Assembly: GCA_034687125.1 (NCBI GenBank)
Contig: JAQGBZ010000141.1
Location: 62,001 to 126,000 of the forward strand
DNA from: Neelides folsomi
Taxonomy: Eukaryota; Arthropoda; Collembola; Neelipleona; Neelidae
Direction of reading: 5' to 3'
DNA length: 64,000 nucleotides
The first letter of the stretch is position 1. Each line of letters starts with the position of its first letter. Position numbers and translations under genes: made by a program. Below the pieces are notes generated by a model that ran no database searches, was not told the DNA's origin, and saw only the letters and a program-made list of their open reading frames with translations. This document shows positions 38,413 to 49,900 of this stretch, one piece after another.

Positions 38413-40863
38413 ATGAGTTGTGCTACTTGGATTGGAAGGTTCATCTCACGGGCCCTTTTAATCGGAATTCAAACAAACGTCCGTCGACAATCAGTCATTG
38501 TAGATTACATTCGCGGTCCTCGCAGTCTTTCAACTGGAATTTCATCCGAAGATGCCAACAGAATAGTTGAGAAGCCCGAGGACTATTTAAACAATAACGT
38601 TAAATCGCGACAGTTAATTGCGAGTGAGATGTGCAGATCACTTCAAAACCGTTGGCAAGATTTGCGTCTCGGTCCCGGATTTGTTTCGGTCGTGTCGGGA
38701 CTTCCTAAGGATTTCTCGGCATCAAAGTTTCGAAGAGGACAATTCGGTATTAAACTCGTTATTAATACCTATTATAAATAATTGATATTTAGTCTCATTT
38801 TAATTTGTTGTTTATTTATGAATTTTTCAGGGGACGACTCCTGGTTCATAGCCCGGAATAAAGTTGCGGATGTTTTGGGTAAATAATTCATTTCACACCT
38901 ATAAACATTAAAGTTACTGATTGACTTTAAATATGAGTAATTGTAATGAGAGCGGGTTGTGGGTTTTCGTTTCACCCAATCTCGACAGAACCCACCCAGC
39001 CGCGCTCTCGCTCGCATCGCATCGCAGCATAATATTCGATTGAACATACCAATTACACCCCTTTGCGATTTTCGATGCAAAGAGTGGCAGCGTGGTGGCA
39101 CCGGACGATCCACACCACGAGAACTCCCAAAAATTGTTCCTTCCGGAGAGGGGACGGGGAGGACTTCGACCTACCCTGTCCTCCCCCATTTTAAAATTGG
39201 AGCGATCTCCATTTACCTAATGACCTCCATTCCCTTCAAAGCCTCAGCTCCTGGAGCGAAGTGTAGACATTTCCCTCATTCGGCATGGCATTCCTTTGTC
39301 GCATTGTCACTAACGCTTACGCTCGAGTCGAGCGACCGGGTCGAGCCATTTGGTCCGACAAGACATGACACCATCTAATAATTTTATTCATCGGGTCTTT
39401 TTGAAAACGAGATTAACTCACAAAAGAGTTTTCTATTTTTTGATCGTATAAACCTTTTAACAATTGTTGCAATTTACATTGCATGGGTTTTAAGATTTGC
39501 ACTGTTTTATTGATTAGTCGTCGAAATGGAGATTTTGTAAGAATTAATTATTGGTTAGGAGTTTCCCCCTTCTTTAAAACAATAAATATAATTGGTATTT
39601 TTGGTATATATTTACTATAACTTACAATTAGTAGTTATCAAATCATTCATTATAAGTATAGGTATGTATTTAGTTTCATAAAATTAACTTATAATTTTAT
39701 TTGCAGGAATTGCCGATGGAGTCGGGGGGTGGAGAAATTACGGTTCGTTACACATCACTCATTAATTCATTAAAAGCTTCCAAATCATTTAGCACTTGCA
39801 CCCGCATAGGTAATATGAATTCGCTTTTACGATCTTTTTCTGATTTATTTTTAGGTCTTGACCCTGGAGAATTTTCATTTTCTCTCATGAAAGCCTGTGA
39901 ATTTCAAGTTGAAGCAGGATGGTTTGTGCCTTCAAAGCCAGAGAAACTCCTTGCCACTGGATACAATCGTATTCAGCAAAATAATAATGTTCAAGGTAAA
40001 AACTTAACTAGTGAGTGAGCTGAGAATAAAACAACAACGGGGTTGGTTGATAAATTTAAACTAATAATTAAATTGATTTAAATAGGGAGCAGTACAGCTT
40101 GCGTAGTCGTCCTTAGTCGTGAAGATGCTGTTCTCTACTGCGCCAATTTAGGAGACTCTGGTTTCTTAGTCGTTCGGTCAGGAAAAATTGTTCATCGTTC
40201 TGAAGAACAAACTCACTGCTTCAATACTCCTTTCCAGCTATCCTGCCCTCCTCCAGGAGAAAATGTCTTATGTGACAGGTGCGGGATTTATAGAAGTCTT
40301 AACAATAACTAACTGCTAAATTATTATATTATCCATTAAATAATTAAATACGCTTTCAGCCCCGATTCGGCCGAAATTTCAAAGCTTCCAGTCAACGATG
40401 GTGACGTGATATTTCTAGCCACTGACGGTGTATTTGATAATCTTCCTGAAAGTCTTTTGCTTTCAGAACTTGCAAAGGTATGTCTCTCATTTCTTGTAAT
40501 TTATGATAGTTTTTGTCAAAAATATATTTTTACAAAAATTAATTCAATTTGTTATGGTGAATATAATTTAGGTCGAAGGTGAAAAAGATCCTGCAATGCT
40601 TCAAAAGGTCGCAAATTCAATTGTACTTCAATCTCGAACACTCGCATTCGATTCGAAATTCCTTTCGCCTTTTGCCCGCAGCGCACAAATGAATGGAATC
40701 AACACTATTGGTAAGATTTTTATCATACAATTTGTATTAGGTACAAATTATCACAATCCTTTTAATTGCTTTATATAAAAATAAACGAATTATCGATTTT
40801 GAATTAGGTGGGAAACCAGACGACATTACTGTCTTATTAGCTACCGTCGCAATGGGAAAGTAA
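38413..40863 (+). CDS. PPTC7: Protein phosphatase PTC7 homologue (mitochondrial PP2C), 8 exons, 354 aa
   Basis: PP2C-type Mn/Mg-dependent Ser/Thr phosphatase of mitochondria, tied in other animals to coenzyme Q synthesis and mitophagy control. Exons: 38413-38746, 38831-38878, 39707-39742, 39855-39995, 40086-40278, 40360-40477, 40572-40710, 40808-40863; they total 355 codons with stop, in frame. The first residues ([19 protein letters not shown]) are basic and amphipathic, as in a mitochondrial presequence. The metal-binding PP2C motifs are in order: [80 protein letters not shown] is diagnostic for PPTC7. An N-terminal region about 50 residues longer than in human lies between the presequence and the catalytic domain. 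Exon 3 is only 36 bp. Intron 2 contains a GC-rich island. Confidence 0.95.
38935..39375. other. GC-rich island inside PPTC7 intron 2
   Basis: About 440 bp of clearly GC-richer sequence, with CGCTCTCGCTCGCATCGC and many CpG dinucleotides, lies in an otherwise AT-rich intron. Both strands carry frames of 90-140 codons, which is expected from base composition, and none shows a domain. It could be an enhancer, an alternative promoter or an inserted short element; no inverted repeats, poly-A tail or target duplication was seen. Confidence 0.4.
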
Positions 40864-41499
40864 TTATCCCTTTACCTTAAAAATATTATTTGATTGCGTT
40901 TTCCCTTGATGTGTTATTAGTAAACCTGTATTAAAGTGATACATAAAATATACAAGTGTGTTGGGAAATAGATACATAAAATAACGTGAAAATATCAAGT
41001 TGCAAATGTATATTTTGTCCAAAGATTATTTTATTGTAGGAATCCAATGACTACTTTTTGTATATAGGTATACATAACACCCTTTTAATTCTTGACTCTT
41101 TTTTGAATTCTTTCTAGAATGCGTCTAGTTTTTTAAACTTTTTATTTTGCTCATGATTGTTTGCTCTTTTTCGAATATTTTGAACTTACTATCTCGTCAA
41201 TGATTAATTTTCTCCTAGTCATTAGTCCTCCTCATATTTTAACAAACCTTAGATATGTTGAAGGATTCACAAAAATTCCTAAATCTCCTAATCCTTAGAT
41301 ATAATATTTAAGTCTTTTAACTATTGGTCCTTTTCAATATCTAATTGTTTAACTAAACTATTCACTACTGCATAAACAATCTTGATTTCAAAACTTGTAT
41401 TTAAGTATAAACTATATATAAAGATTTGAACATTTGTGCTATCTGTTATTGATGAAACGAATGTTATAAATATGTAAAGTTGATAATTTGATATGTACA
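40864..41499. other. AT-rich spacer downstream of PPTC7
   Basis: AT-rich sequence that probably begins with the PPTC7 3' UTR. No exon or element was seen before the foldback begins. Confidence 0.45.
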
Positions 41500-42130
41500 G
41501 AAGAGGGGGGATATAGCTGGTTTGTTTAATTGCTCTATGTATTTAGATATTGCTAAACGAAATTCCCCATGATAATGATACATTATGAACCTTATAATTT
41601 GACCAAGTTTTGTATATTTATAATTGATTTGTTTGAGGGATGCTTATCTTTGGCCAGATGGACTATTTAGACATCCACCGACGTGGAAAAGAGAAGGAAG
41701 ATGATCTCTCAGTGTTTGAAGAAATTGCAAAGCTCATGTAAGATTTCTTAATTTACGCATGAAACAACTGAAGAATAAGCCCAAATTCAACTTCGTCGTT
41801 CACTGAATTGGCTACCAATTCGAAGATTTCTCCTGTGTGCAATTGAAATAAGCTCATGGCTTCATTTTCTTCTGGCGCGAAGAAAATACAATACGCGCTA
41901 AGAAAAAACATCTACAATATACTTTGTACATGAGCTTTGCAATTCCTTCAACTACATTTCTGAGAGACCATCTTCCTTCTCCACGTCGGTGGATGTCTCA
42001 ATCGTCAATCCAGCCAATGATAAACATTCCTCAGACAAATTATGCATTTGGGGAATTTCATTATTTAGTAAAATGGCAAATCAGCCCTATGAACATGTCT
42101 CCCCCATCATCTTGGGCCATTAATGGCCAA
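41500..42130. repeat. Long diverged inverted repeat (foldback)
   Basis: Two arms are in opposite orientation. The inner arms are 41620-41740 and 41927-42045, around a spacer of ~186 nt. Perfect paired blocks include ATTGCAAAGCTCATGTA (41724-41740 against 41927-41943) and GACATCCACCGACGTGGA (41670-41687 against 41980-41997). Between them GAGAAGGAAGATG[AG]TCTCTCAG also pairs after a 5-nt gap. Weaker pairing extends outwards (ATTTGTYTGAGG, GAAATTCCCC, ATAG..CTG), giving an older foldback of perhaps 630 bp. The arms are mosaic-diverged, so this is not an assembly mirror. One arm is readable as a 27-residue frame (MDYLDIHRRGKEKEDDLSVF, then EEIAKLM) preceded by a TTGGCCAG acceptor-like site; the other arm breaks that frame. 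It might be a hairpin-RNA locus, a foldback element or an inverted gene-fragment duplication. Confidence 0.8.
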
Positions 42131-43955
42131 CTTTTATGTATGTGATATATGTTGAATTAATGTAAGTTAGTCTTAAGAAGGTAGGCATTTTAAAATAAGT
42201 TTCTTAGTATTTCTTGAACACATGATTACAAATTAGATTTTAAATGAAATTGGGTCTATTAGAAAACCCGCAATTTACATTTTGGTTATATTAAGTATAT
42301 ACATCTATAGGTAATTTTTTGGCATGCTTAATTAAATTTTATTTACTCTCAAATAATTGTTAGTTTGTAATAGTCGAGGATTTGATTTTGTTAGAAAGCG
42401 TTTAAAAAGTAAATGACGACGAAATTAAACATAAAGAATCTCGTTACATTAAATTCATTCTACAACTACTCTGTAACTCTATTAACAAGTCTGATACGAT
42501 TGTACGTGCTTAATCACACAATTTAAAACGCATTTATGTAAAAATAAGAATTTTTACTAGCCCTAAATATCTCATCAATATAAATAGGTATTAGTAATTT
42601 ATCTGTAAATATCAATATTCGTAATGAAATAAGAAGTGTGAATTTCATGACAGGATTATGGGTCAAGTACTATAATACATAATAATATCTACTAATATGT
42701 AATAAATATTTAATGTAATATGTAAACCAAATAATGGAAATATATAAAACAAAAATGTCTTATGCGCTATCATACGATAGCATGAATACTACGAATATAC
42801 GAGGTGTATTAAGTTGTTGATAACATGTAAATCATATATTTAAGTTTACCTATAATACATGTAATGTATGAAAAATACAATAGAAACCAACCTAGGAGGA
42901 TTTTTCATTTCAAAGAAACGAAGCCTTAATTGAAAATTATCATTCACATTCAGGGAAGAATATTTTCATTTAATGAGTTATGTGCAATAAGTTGGTTGAT
43001 ATGCCAAAATGGCATTTACTTAACGTACTAATAAAATCATCCAAAATCTCCTTAAAACCGATAGGATAAAGTGAGTTAAAGTAAGAAAAAGTATATTTAT
43101 AAAGACATGTCAAGTTAATGCTCACACTGTTCATATTAAATAATTACCTAGGTATATGAAATGCATTTTGTGTTACAAATACAATATAGCATTATATTAC
43201 TGAATGAAAATGAACTTTGTGACCCAATTGTGAATTTGAGATTCACAAGAAAATGTATCTTATTAATTAAATAGTTTATTTAGTTGGATGCATGTTTATG
43301 TACTTATTATTAAATGTTTTTTTAATTAATTAGATTTTTATTCTTTTATGACTTTCAAAGAAAAATTGTTAACAAAGACATTTAAAAAATGTAAATTAGC
43401 TAAAATTAAAGTTGTAATTATCTATTACTATTGTGATAAACACTTAAATCGCTTTTTTTATTTCGTACGCCTAAAATATTGTAATTTGGAGCAGTCTATT
43501 CATAAATTGTTTATGTAATACATAGTTGCTAATGATAGTTATCATCGGATTAAAGTAGGTATACATATGGAGTAGGTACAAGCTTCGAAAATTGAAAGAG
43601 TTATTTTCATTAGTAAATATTTTGTTACTTTTAAATCACCGAACTTCTTATGTTGATCAAATGGAATGAAGGCAATAATAACTGTAAGTATAAATGTTGA
43701 TAAATACCGTGTTATGTCCCTTTCAATATATCGATTCAAAATAGTAAAATTTTACAGAAAATTTAAATGACAAAGACTAGGATAGTTTAAAAGTGTGTTC
43801 TTAAATCATCTATAATGTTTGTAGATCTATCTAACTTACAAAAGAATGAAATACAAACACGATCAATAAAGATTACTTGTCAACTCGTTTTTGTTACATT
43901 GGCATAAACCCTCCAATAAATATGATACCTGGGAGAGGAATATTTAAACTCTTTT
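42131..43955. other. AT-rich intergenic region, no gene seen
   Basis: Strongly AT-rich, with short frames only. A TTACCTAGGTA palindromic string at about 43146 recalls similar strings elsewhere in the window. Confidence 0.45.
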
Positions 43956-43961
43956 TTTATT
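43956..43961 (-). terminator. Polyadenylation signal of Derlin-2 (AATAAA)
   Basis: TTTATT on the plus strand reads AATAAA on the minus strand, about 49 nt past the Derlin-2 stop codon. It is the first canonical hexamer downstream. Confidence 0.6.
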
Positions 43962-44009
43962 AGAAATAGAAATAAATTGATACAATATACATCTCGTTAT
44001 ACGGGATAT

Positions 44010-45456
44010 CTAATTTTCCCCTTGGTTTTGCCTGTTCTGGGGGAGATCGTTGTGAGTATCTTGAGGATTATCGCCAGTTTCTGGGTGTGGTCGTCGATGA
44101 CGAGGGCGAGGAGAATCCTCGTCTTCACTTTCAGCTTCTTCTTGCTCTGCTTCATCCTCTCGTTGGTTCACATCTCCCCATCCAAAACCTCCAGGCCTGT
44201 CTTCAGGAAGCGGATTGTAATTTGGATCTTCGTCAATTCGATCAAATATCATTTTCCTATAATTGTCGTAGATATAAAGGTTAAAAGTTTGAAATATGGA
44301 TTTATAAAATGTACCATGTTATTGAATGTAGGAAATACAGCAACGACTTACAAAATTCTTGGCGTGACGAGCATACGAAAACCACCTGGTTGATTGGGAA
44401 ATACGTCCTGGAGAAAATAGTAAATATGCCCAACAGAAATTCCAATCAAGTCAATTTGCACCGAATTTCCGAGAAGAAGGGAAAACCCCAAAATAACCAG
44501 GGGCAAGAGTGGAGCCTGCGATTATAAAGATCATGTAAAACTGGAAATGTAAATTATCTTATCGTTAGTTTGGTAAATGAGGTTCATTGAAAGCTTACTT
44601 GAAAGTTGAGAATTCCAAAGAAGTTCATCCTGACCATCGGATTCCTTCGTGACCAGACGTAAACCAGCATCAGAGTGAACGCGTGGCCGAGGAAAATGAG
44701 ATTGGCAAAGTATGCAATTATCTATTAAGAATCAATTTTATTCATCTCGTATTTTTATTCATTTCCTATTTGTATAATATCAACAAATTATTAGCAAGTG
44801 TAAAAATAATTAATTAATCTAATAAAAACAAGTTCAACAATAAGATGTATTCAATTCTTACCAGCGTGAGAGTCGCTCCAAAAATGAACATCATGACAAA
44901 ATCGGCGGTCTTTCCACGAAAAGACGACTCTTCAAGTGTTCGGCAATATCGATAAGTAAATATAATGTTAAATACAAAATTAAAACTGAGTGTTCCGAAA
45001 AAAAGAAAATTTGTCACAAGTCTCCACCACTGAAATAATTCAATCATTGAGTTAGCATTAAAATATAGGGTGATTTAGAAACAATTAAAACAAAGTTCTT
45101 AAGCATTACAATTTTAATATTTAACTCTAATTGACAGATCCATATTGCATACAAAATCCCAAAATACCTGATAATGATGAATCACTAAATACGGATTAAA
45201 ATATAGGTCATAGGGTGACACAAGTTCCATATGCTGTAAAAGTAAAAAAAGGTCTGCATTAATTCACAATTATCTTGAGGCATTTATTTTCCATTGATAA
45301 ATAATAATTATAAATTTGAATTTTAAATATTAATTGGAGCATAAAAAGATGATGATTTTTTACCACTGCTAGTGTGGTCAACACACACGCCGTTGTATAG
45401 GCCCGAGTCACGGCGGGTATCTCCTGGTACACGCTCCATAATGACTGTTGAGCCAT
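44010..45456 (-). CDS. DERL2: Derlin-2 (ER-associated degradation pseudoprotease), 6 exons, 286 aa
   Basis: Derlins are rhomboid-fold, protease-dead ER membrane proteins that help retrotranslocate misfolded proteins with p97/VCP. Exons: 45456-45364, 45233-45168, 45029-44862, 44721-44599, 44515-44352, 44256-44010, adding to 287 codons in frame. [20 protein letters not shown] and [11 protein letters not shown] match the Derlin-2/3 N-terminus. [81 protein letters not shown] and [20 protein letters not shown] follow in the expected order, covering all membrane segments. After FGWG the human protein ends GQRLGG or similar, the p97-binding SHP box. Here the sequence runs into DVNQRED and an extra acidic, proline-rich tail of about 50 residues. 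The start codon lies 273 bp from the divergent gene. Confidence 0.95.
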
Positions 45457-45729
45457 CGCTGACGATGAGTAGTTAAAGTCGGATATCTACTAAATGCAAA
45501 TTTTAATTACCAGCCAAATAATAAATATGACGACAGCTACATGTTTTTTAAACTCTCCCTCATAAGGAGCAAAGGGTGAACCAGGATCTAGAACCACGCG
45601 GGGTAAAAGGAGACATTTGGAATTTCACTTGAATATATAACTCGCTCATTTCTCCCTTTATTTAACCAAGAAAGAAAACGGTAACATTTAAAAAAAATTG
45701 TCGCAAATCTAACGAATTGATTTCTCAGC
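45457..45729. promoter_or_regulatory. Short head-to-head promoter region, Derlin-2 / PIP-box gene
   Basis: Only 273 bp separate the divergent start codons at 45456 (minus) and 45730 (plus), so both 5' UTRs and the promoter must fit here. It is mixed-composition DNA without an evident TATA box. A shared bidirectional promoter is inferred from spacing. Confidence 0.6.
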
Positions 45730-46885
45730 ATGGAGGCTTCACTCAACAACACCGAGAAAGCTTTGAATCTGTGCGTGAGAAAACAAGAAGTCCCGGAAGC
45801 TCCGAAGAAAATCAAACTAAAAAGGAAAAGGGCCGAAGCTGTCCCTGTGAGAAAGATCTCAACAATCCTTGGAACGAAGAAATCGAACGTTCTTGAAATT
45901 GCGGCGAAGAGCAATCAGAAGAAAATCACTCGCTTCTTCAAACAGAAAAAAAAGGTATTATTTTAATTATTTCTAAATATTATTTAAATGATGTAACAAT
46001 AGGTAAATATTCCATTCTTGTTTTTCAATCCACCCATTGAAAGATTTGGACATTATTGGGCAATTATTGGTATGTTTTATCAATTGTGCATTCGGCATAT
46101 AAGTATGTTTGCGAGACATTGATAGCAATGTTATTTTTAAAAGTTTAACTACCTTTCAATCATCTCAATTTCTCAATCGGAACTTTGAAAGGAAATTAAT
46201 TTAGTAATAACTTAATGCAATGTAAACGGCGTCGAGATTCTCATTTGGAAATATTTATTTTGGCTTGCGGCTTTAATTCCATTTATTGACAATTTTAGTC
46301 TCGTTTAGAGAGAGTGAAATTTCAATTAAACAGCTATCAAATATCAGGCAGGTGAAGTCAATGCTGCGTTCGTCAATTTCACTGAAATTCATTTTCCTAT
46401 ATAAAAAAGCTATTTTATACATAATATACGAACTATACAGGGTAGCCCTTAAGTAACGCAAAATCACAAAATTACGATTGATTGAAAATTTTGCGTTACT
46501 TAAGGGCTACCCTGTATAGAGTACCATACTTTTGCGTTTTTTAATCCCTTATTACTACAAAAATAGTGCCCACACCGTGCATATGTTTAATGATTCTGTT
46601 TTACTTCATAGAATAAGGGACTTATTATATTGTAATCATAAAGGTTAAATGGCATTAAGTTAATTTTATCAATTTATTGAGCTCGAGTCTTAATTATTGT
46701 AATTTGAATCTTTAAAGATGGAGACTAAACTCGGGCTTAAGGAGCTGTCACCATTGAAGGACATCGTTCCACGACGGAGCCCGAAAAAGGCCCAAACCCA
46801 GGAACCATATCGGCCCAGTCCTGCCTTCGACGAAGTGACCGAGTTTCTTCGCGAGTACGAGCGACTCCGTGTGAACAATAACTAG
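45730..46885 (+). CDS. Small basic PIP-box protein, 2 exons, 130 aa, family not recognised
   Basis: Exon 1 is 45730-45954 (75 codons) with donor AAG/GTATTA. Exon 2 is 46718-46885 with acceptor TTTAAAG and stop TAG, in phase 0. The protein is lysine/arginine-rich. Near residues 63-75 it has QKKITRFFKQKKK. QKKITRFF fits the PCNA-interacting PIP-box Q-x-x-[ILM]-x-x-[FY]-[FY] exactly, and basic residues follow, which usually strengthens PCNA binding. Exon 2 contributes LSPLKDIVPRRSPKK, with S/P sites next to basic residues, and FDEVTEFLREYERLR, a likely short helix. No enzyme domain is present. A nuclear replication or repair accessory role is inferred from the PIP-box alone. It does not match PAF15, p21 or UNG that I can recall. 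Exon 2 starts with ATG, so an independent small frame there is an alternative reading. Confidence 0.7.
46436..46516. mobile_element. 81-bp perfect-TIR hairpin element in the PIP-box gene intron
   Basis: Left arm 46436-46464 starts TACAGGGTAGCCCTTAAGTA. Right arm 46488-46516 is its exact reverse complement over 29 bp, with a 23-nt loop. Flanking CTA/TAG extends the palindrome slightly, and TA ends fit mariner-type target duplication. It lies within intron 45955-46717. With no coding core it is a minimal MITE; in the pre-mRNA it would form an uninterrupted 29-bp stem. Confidence 0.85.
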
Positions 46886-46919
46886 TGCCAACTGTCACTT
46901 ATTTATGTTCAAAGATTAT

Positions 46920-46925
46920 AATAAA
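46920..46925 (+). terminator. Polyadenylation signal of the PIP-box gene (AATAAA)
   Basis: AATAAA starts about 35 nt after the TAG stop codon, consistent with a very short 3' UTR and supporting exon 2 as terminal. Confidence 0.65.
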
Positions 46926-49900
46926 CTGTATTTTGGGTTTTAACGGTGTCGTCTGACTGTACATCTGCCTTATATGAATAGTTATCCATCATGTCTTGGG
47001 CTTAATTCGCTCAGTCCGGAGGGACATAGGAAAAGGGTTGAAAAGGGCGTGATTTTGCCAAAATTTACAATCAGCATATTTAAATTTAAATCCACACCAT
47101 GGCTCAGTGGGACGTAATGAAATGTAAAGAGGAGCTTGAGTCATCTCTGAACTCAGTCTTTGTTGTTGTTGGGTCCTCGTTAAAGGGAGGTGAGTGGGGA
47201 TAATTTATCTGATTGCAACAGAGGGATGTAGGTCAGCCCTTTTCATTGAAAGGTCATTTGTGGGAAAGAGGGTGAGGAAGGCTAACTGGACATGGTTGTG
47301 CGAATGGCTTCTGCCGCTCTCTCAAATTAATAAAGAAACACATGAGTTTGACATATGACATCGCGAAGAAGAGGGATTGTGCAAGACCTTCCTCCGACTC
47401 ACTGACTGATGTTTCCCCCAATCTGACTCATCTCTCTCGTCGTCACTAGTCCGTGCAGGGATGTCCAATTCTCCAATCAGCCTTGGAGAGTCTCATCCTT
47501 ACCCGACCGACCAAATCCTACAGACACGACTTGTGCACGAAGAAATGGCAGGAACAGGGGAATTGATCATGAGGAGCTATATTTGTCTTCCTTGATTCGT
47601 TTTTTGAGGATATAGAATCCAATTTAGCAAGGCCGCCTCAACACAAAGGTTATTTATAGACTTTCCCAATTCTTTTCTCAATTGGACAGCGGCGGCTCTA
47701 GAGTGACGGACGGGGTAAAGGCAGATGAGCTTGATGATAGCTCCATACACACCTTGGTGAACAAGCAAGGATCTCCATTCTTCAATCACCATTATTTAAT
47801 TCCCCATTACCCCATTGCATACACACTCTCTCTGACCTCAAACTTCTTCCCAATTCCTCCGAGCAGACGTTCAGGTAAATCCCTCGACCATTCTGTACGT
47901 ATGATGGTGGAGGTTTCCTAAAAAGGACCACGAAGCCGTTTCGCAGTCGAAACCTGTCATCATTTCTCGAATACCTAAAATTGACAGCCTACACGACCGT
48001 CGGTCGCAATCACCGTGAGTGGAAATCCGGATTTCTGCTGCACAAAACCCTCACGTGGGTCATCTTATGACACAGACGACGTAGGTCAGTGACCAGAACA
48101 CCTTCCTCCGCGACTCAACCAGGGGTCCGAGAGTGAGCAATAAATCCACAATGTCCAGCCGCCTCTTCCTATTAATCCCATGAGATTCTCATTAGGGCTT
48201 TTCCGCCTCCTCCGCAGCCTGGGCTGGGACCAGCTCCTGCTGTTGAATAATAGCCTCATCTTCAACAAGGTCTTTGCTGAGCACGAGGCTTTGTCTCTCA
48301 CTTCTTATTAGGAACCAGGAAGATAATTGAATGAGATTTCCAATAAATTGAAAGATTCTTCGCACTTGAGAGAGGAGGACAAAAAGTTTCCCTTGATCCC
48401 TCCTATTCAATCGAGGGTTGAGCGGTGTAATAACTACAACAAAAATGATAATGGTCTCTCTTTCTATTCACGCCGTGATGAGATCGCATTGAGTCCCCAA
48501 CGTCCTACCTGTGGTGGAAAACCTCAATTAATTAAATAAAATCTCTCTGTCAATTACGATGAATCGGACCGCCTCTTTTGTGTGGAGAGCTAATGGGTAG
48601 TTGGAGAAGAATGGAGAAGGAGCTCTTCATCCCTGTCTGATGAGGCCAACTCCCAGCGTCCCAACTCCCAAACGGCCGCTTCTCAGGAATCTCCAAACAC
48701 CTCATTGAGAAGCGATATTTGTGGGATTACTGTGTTTGGGACTGAGGCGCCGTTAGCTCAGTTCATTAAAATTTTCACTTACTTTCAGGAAATGGGAGAC
48801 AATCAAGGGGCAACAAAGGAACACCCAACGTCTCTCTCAGACACCTCGAGGAAAGAAAGGGCTGGGATGTCTTCATTCCCGTCATTGTCACTCGGTCCGC
48901 TCATCCCTTCATTCAGATATCATATTTATTTTGGTTTTCCTCAAGGACTGTTAGAAGATGTATGGGATCACGCCTCAGAACATACCATTTGAATATAAAT
49001 ATGTTTATGAATGTGTGTTCGGTTGTAATTGTAATTTCATCTATGGGAGTTCTTCAATTACCCTTACACCTGACTTCCTCTATCCCATTCAATTATGCCC
49101 AACACTGCTCTCCATTATGCACGTATTCTTTCCAATTTAAATTTGAGAACGAGAAACCAGAAGCACTCGGCTGTAATTCATTCCTGATTCCCTATCTATG
49201 TAGTGTGGAGGAAACGATGATTTCACATACCACCTGATGATATAAATTCAATGGCAAACACAGTTTTCCTATCTAACTCGATAAGCTCCCCTCAGTTTAC
49301 ACTATTTAATCTACAATTAATTAATGTGGTTGGAATCTGTAAGTATATATATGCTCATGGTTGGAGGGGAATTAATATGTGTGTTTTGCCAAGGAATGCT
49401 TGTTCAATTCACATGAATAACATATATCTTGTTCAACTCTGAAAGTCATTACATCTAACGAGGCTCGCTACACAGCCCTTCATCTCTTTCATGATCATGG
49501 TCAAGAAGCTGATAGCGTCGTCTTCTCGATGGACGTCGATTGTGCCTCGTCTAATCGAGGAAACCTTCTGCAATCTTATAATGAACATTGCAATTTGGCT
49601 CCATTAACAATTACGTCTACATCTGTTCACCCGAGGGTGAGCGGATGGAACTTTTTTCTCGGACTCCTCGAGCCCAAATTCCTCAAATTGGGAAATCGCT
49701 AATCATTCATTACAGTTGACCCAATATTAAACGTTCGTTACTTCGGGGATGAGATCATTCAACCTCAAAGGTTATTGAGCCGTCGTTGGGGTAAAATATC
49801 TATTTCTATGTGCATTTCCAATAAGCAGTGGGAGGGAATGCCCATTTAACCACTTAAAAATACCAAGAAGTTTTGGAAGTAAAGAACCACGCCCGGCTGG

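Noticed and set aside
38959-39378. 139-codon frame in PPTC7 intron 2
   Set aside because: Sits in a GC-rich island with long frames on both strands; no domain, so treated as composition-driven.
49000-49445. Overlapping plus-strand frames at 48958-49442
   Set aside because: Several short frames with no splice signals, domain or mutual continuity.
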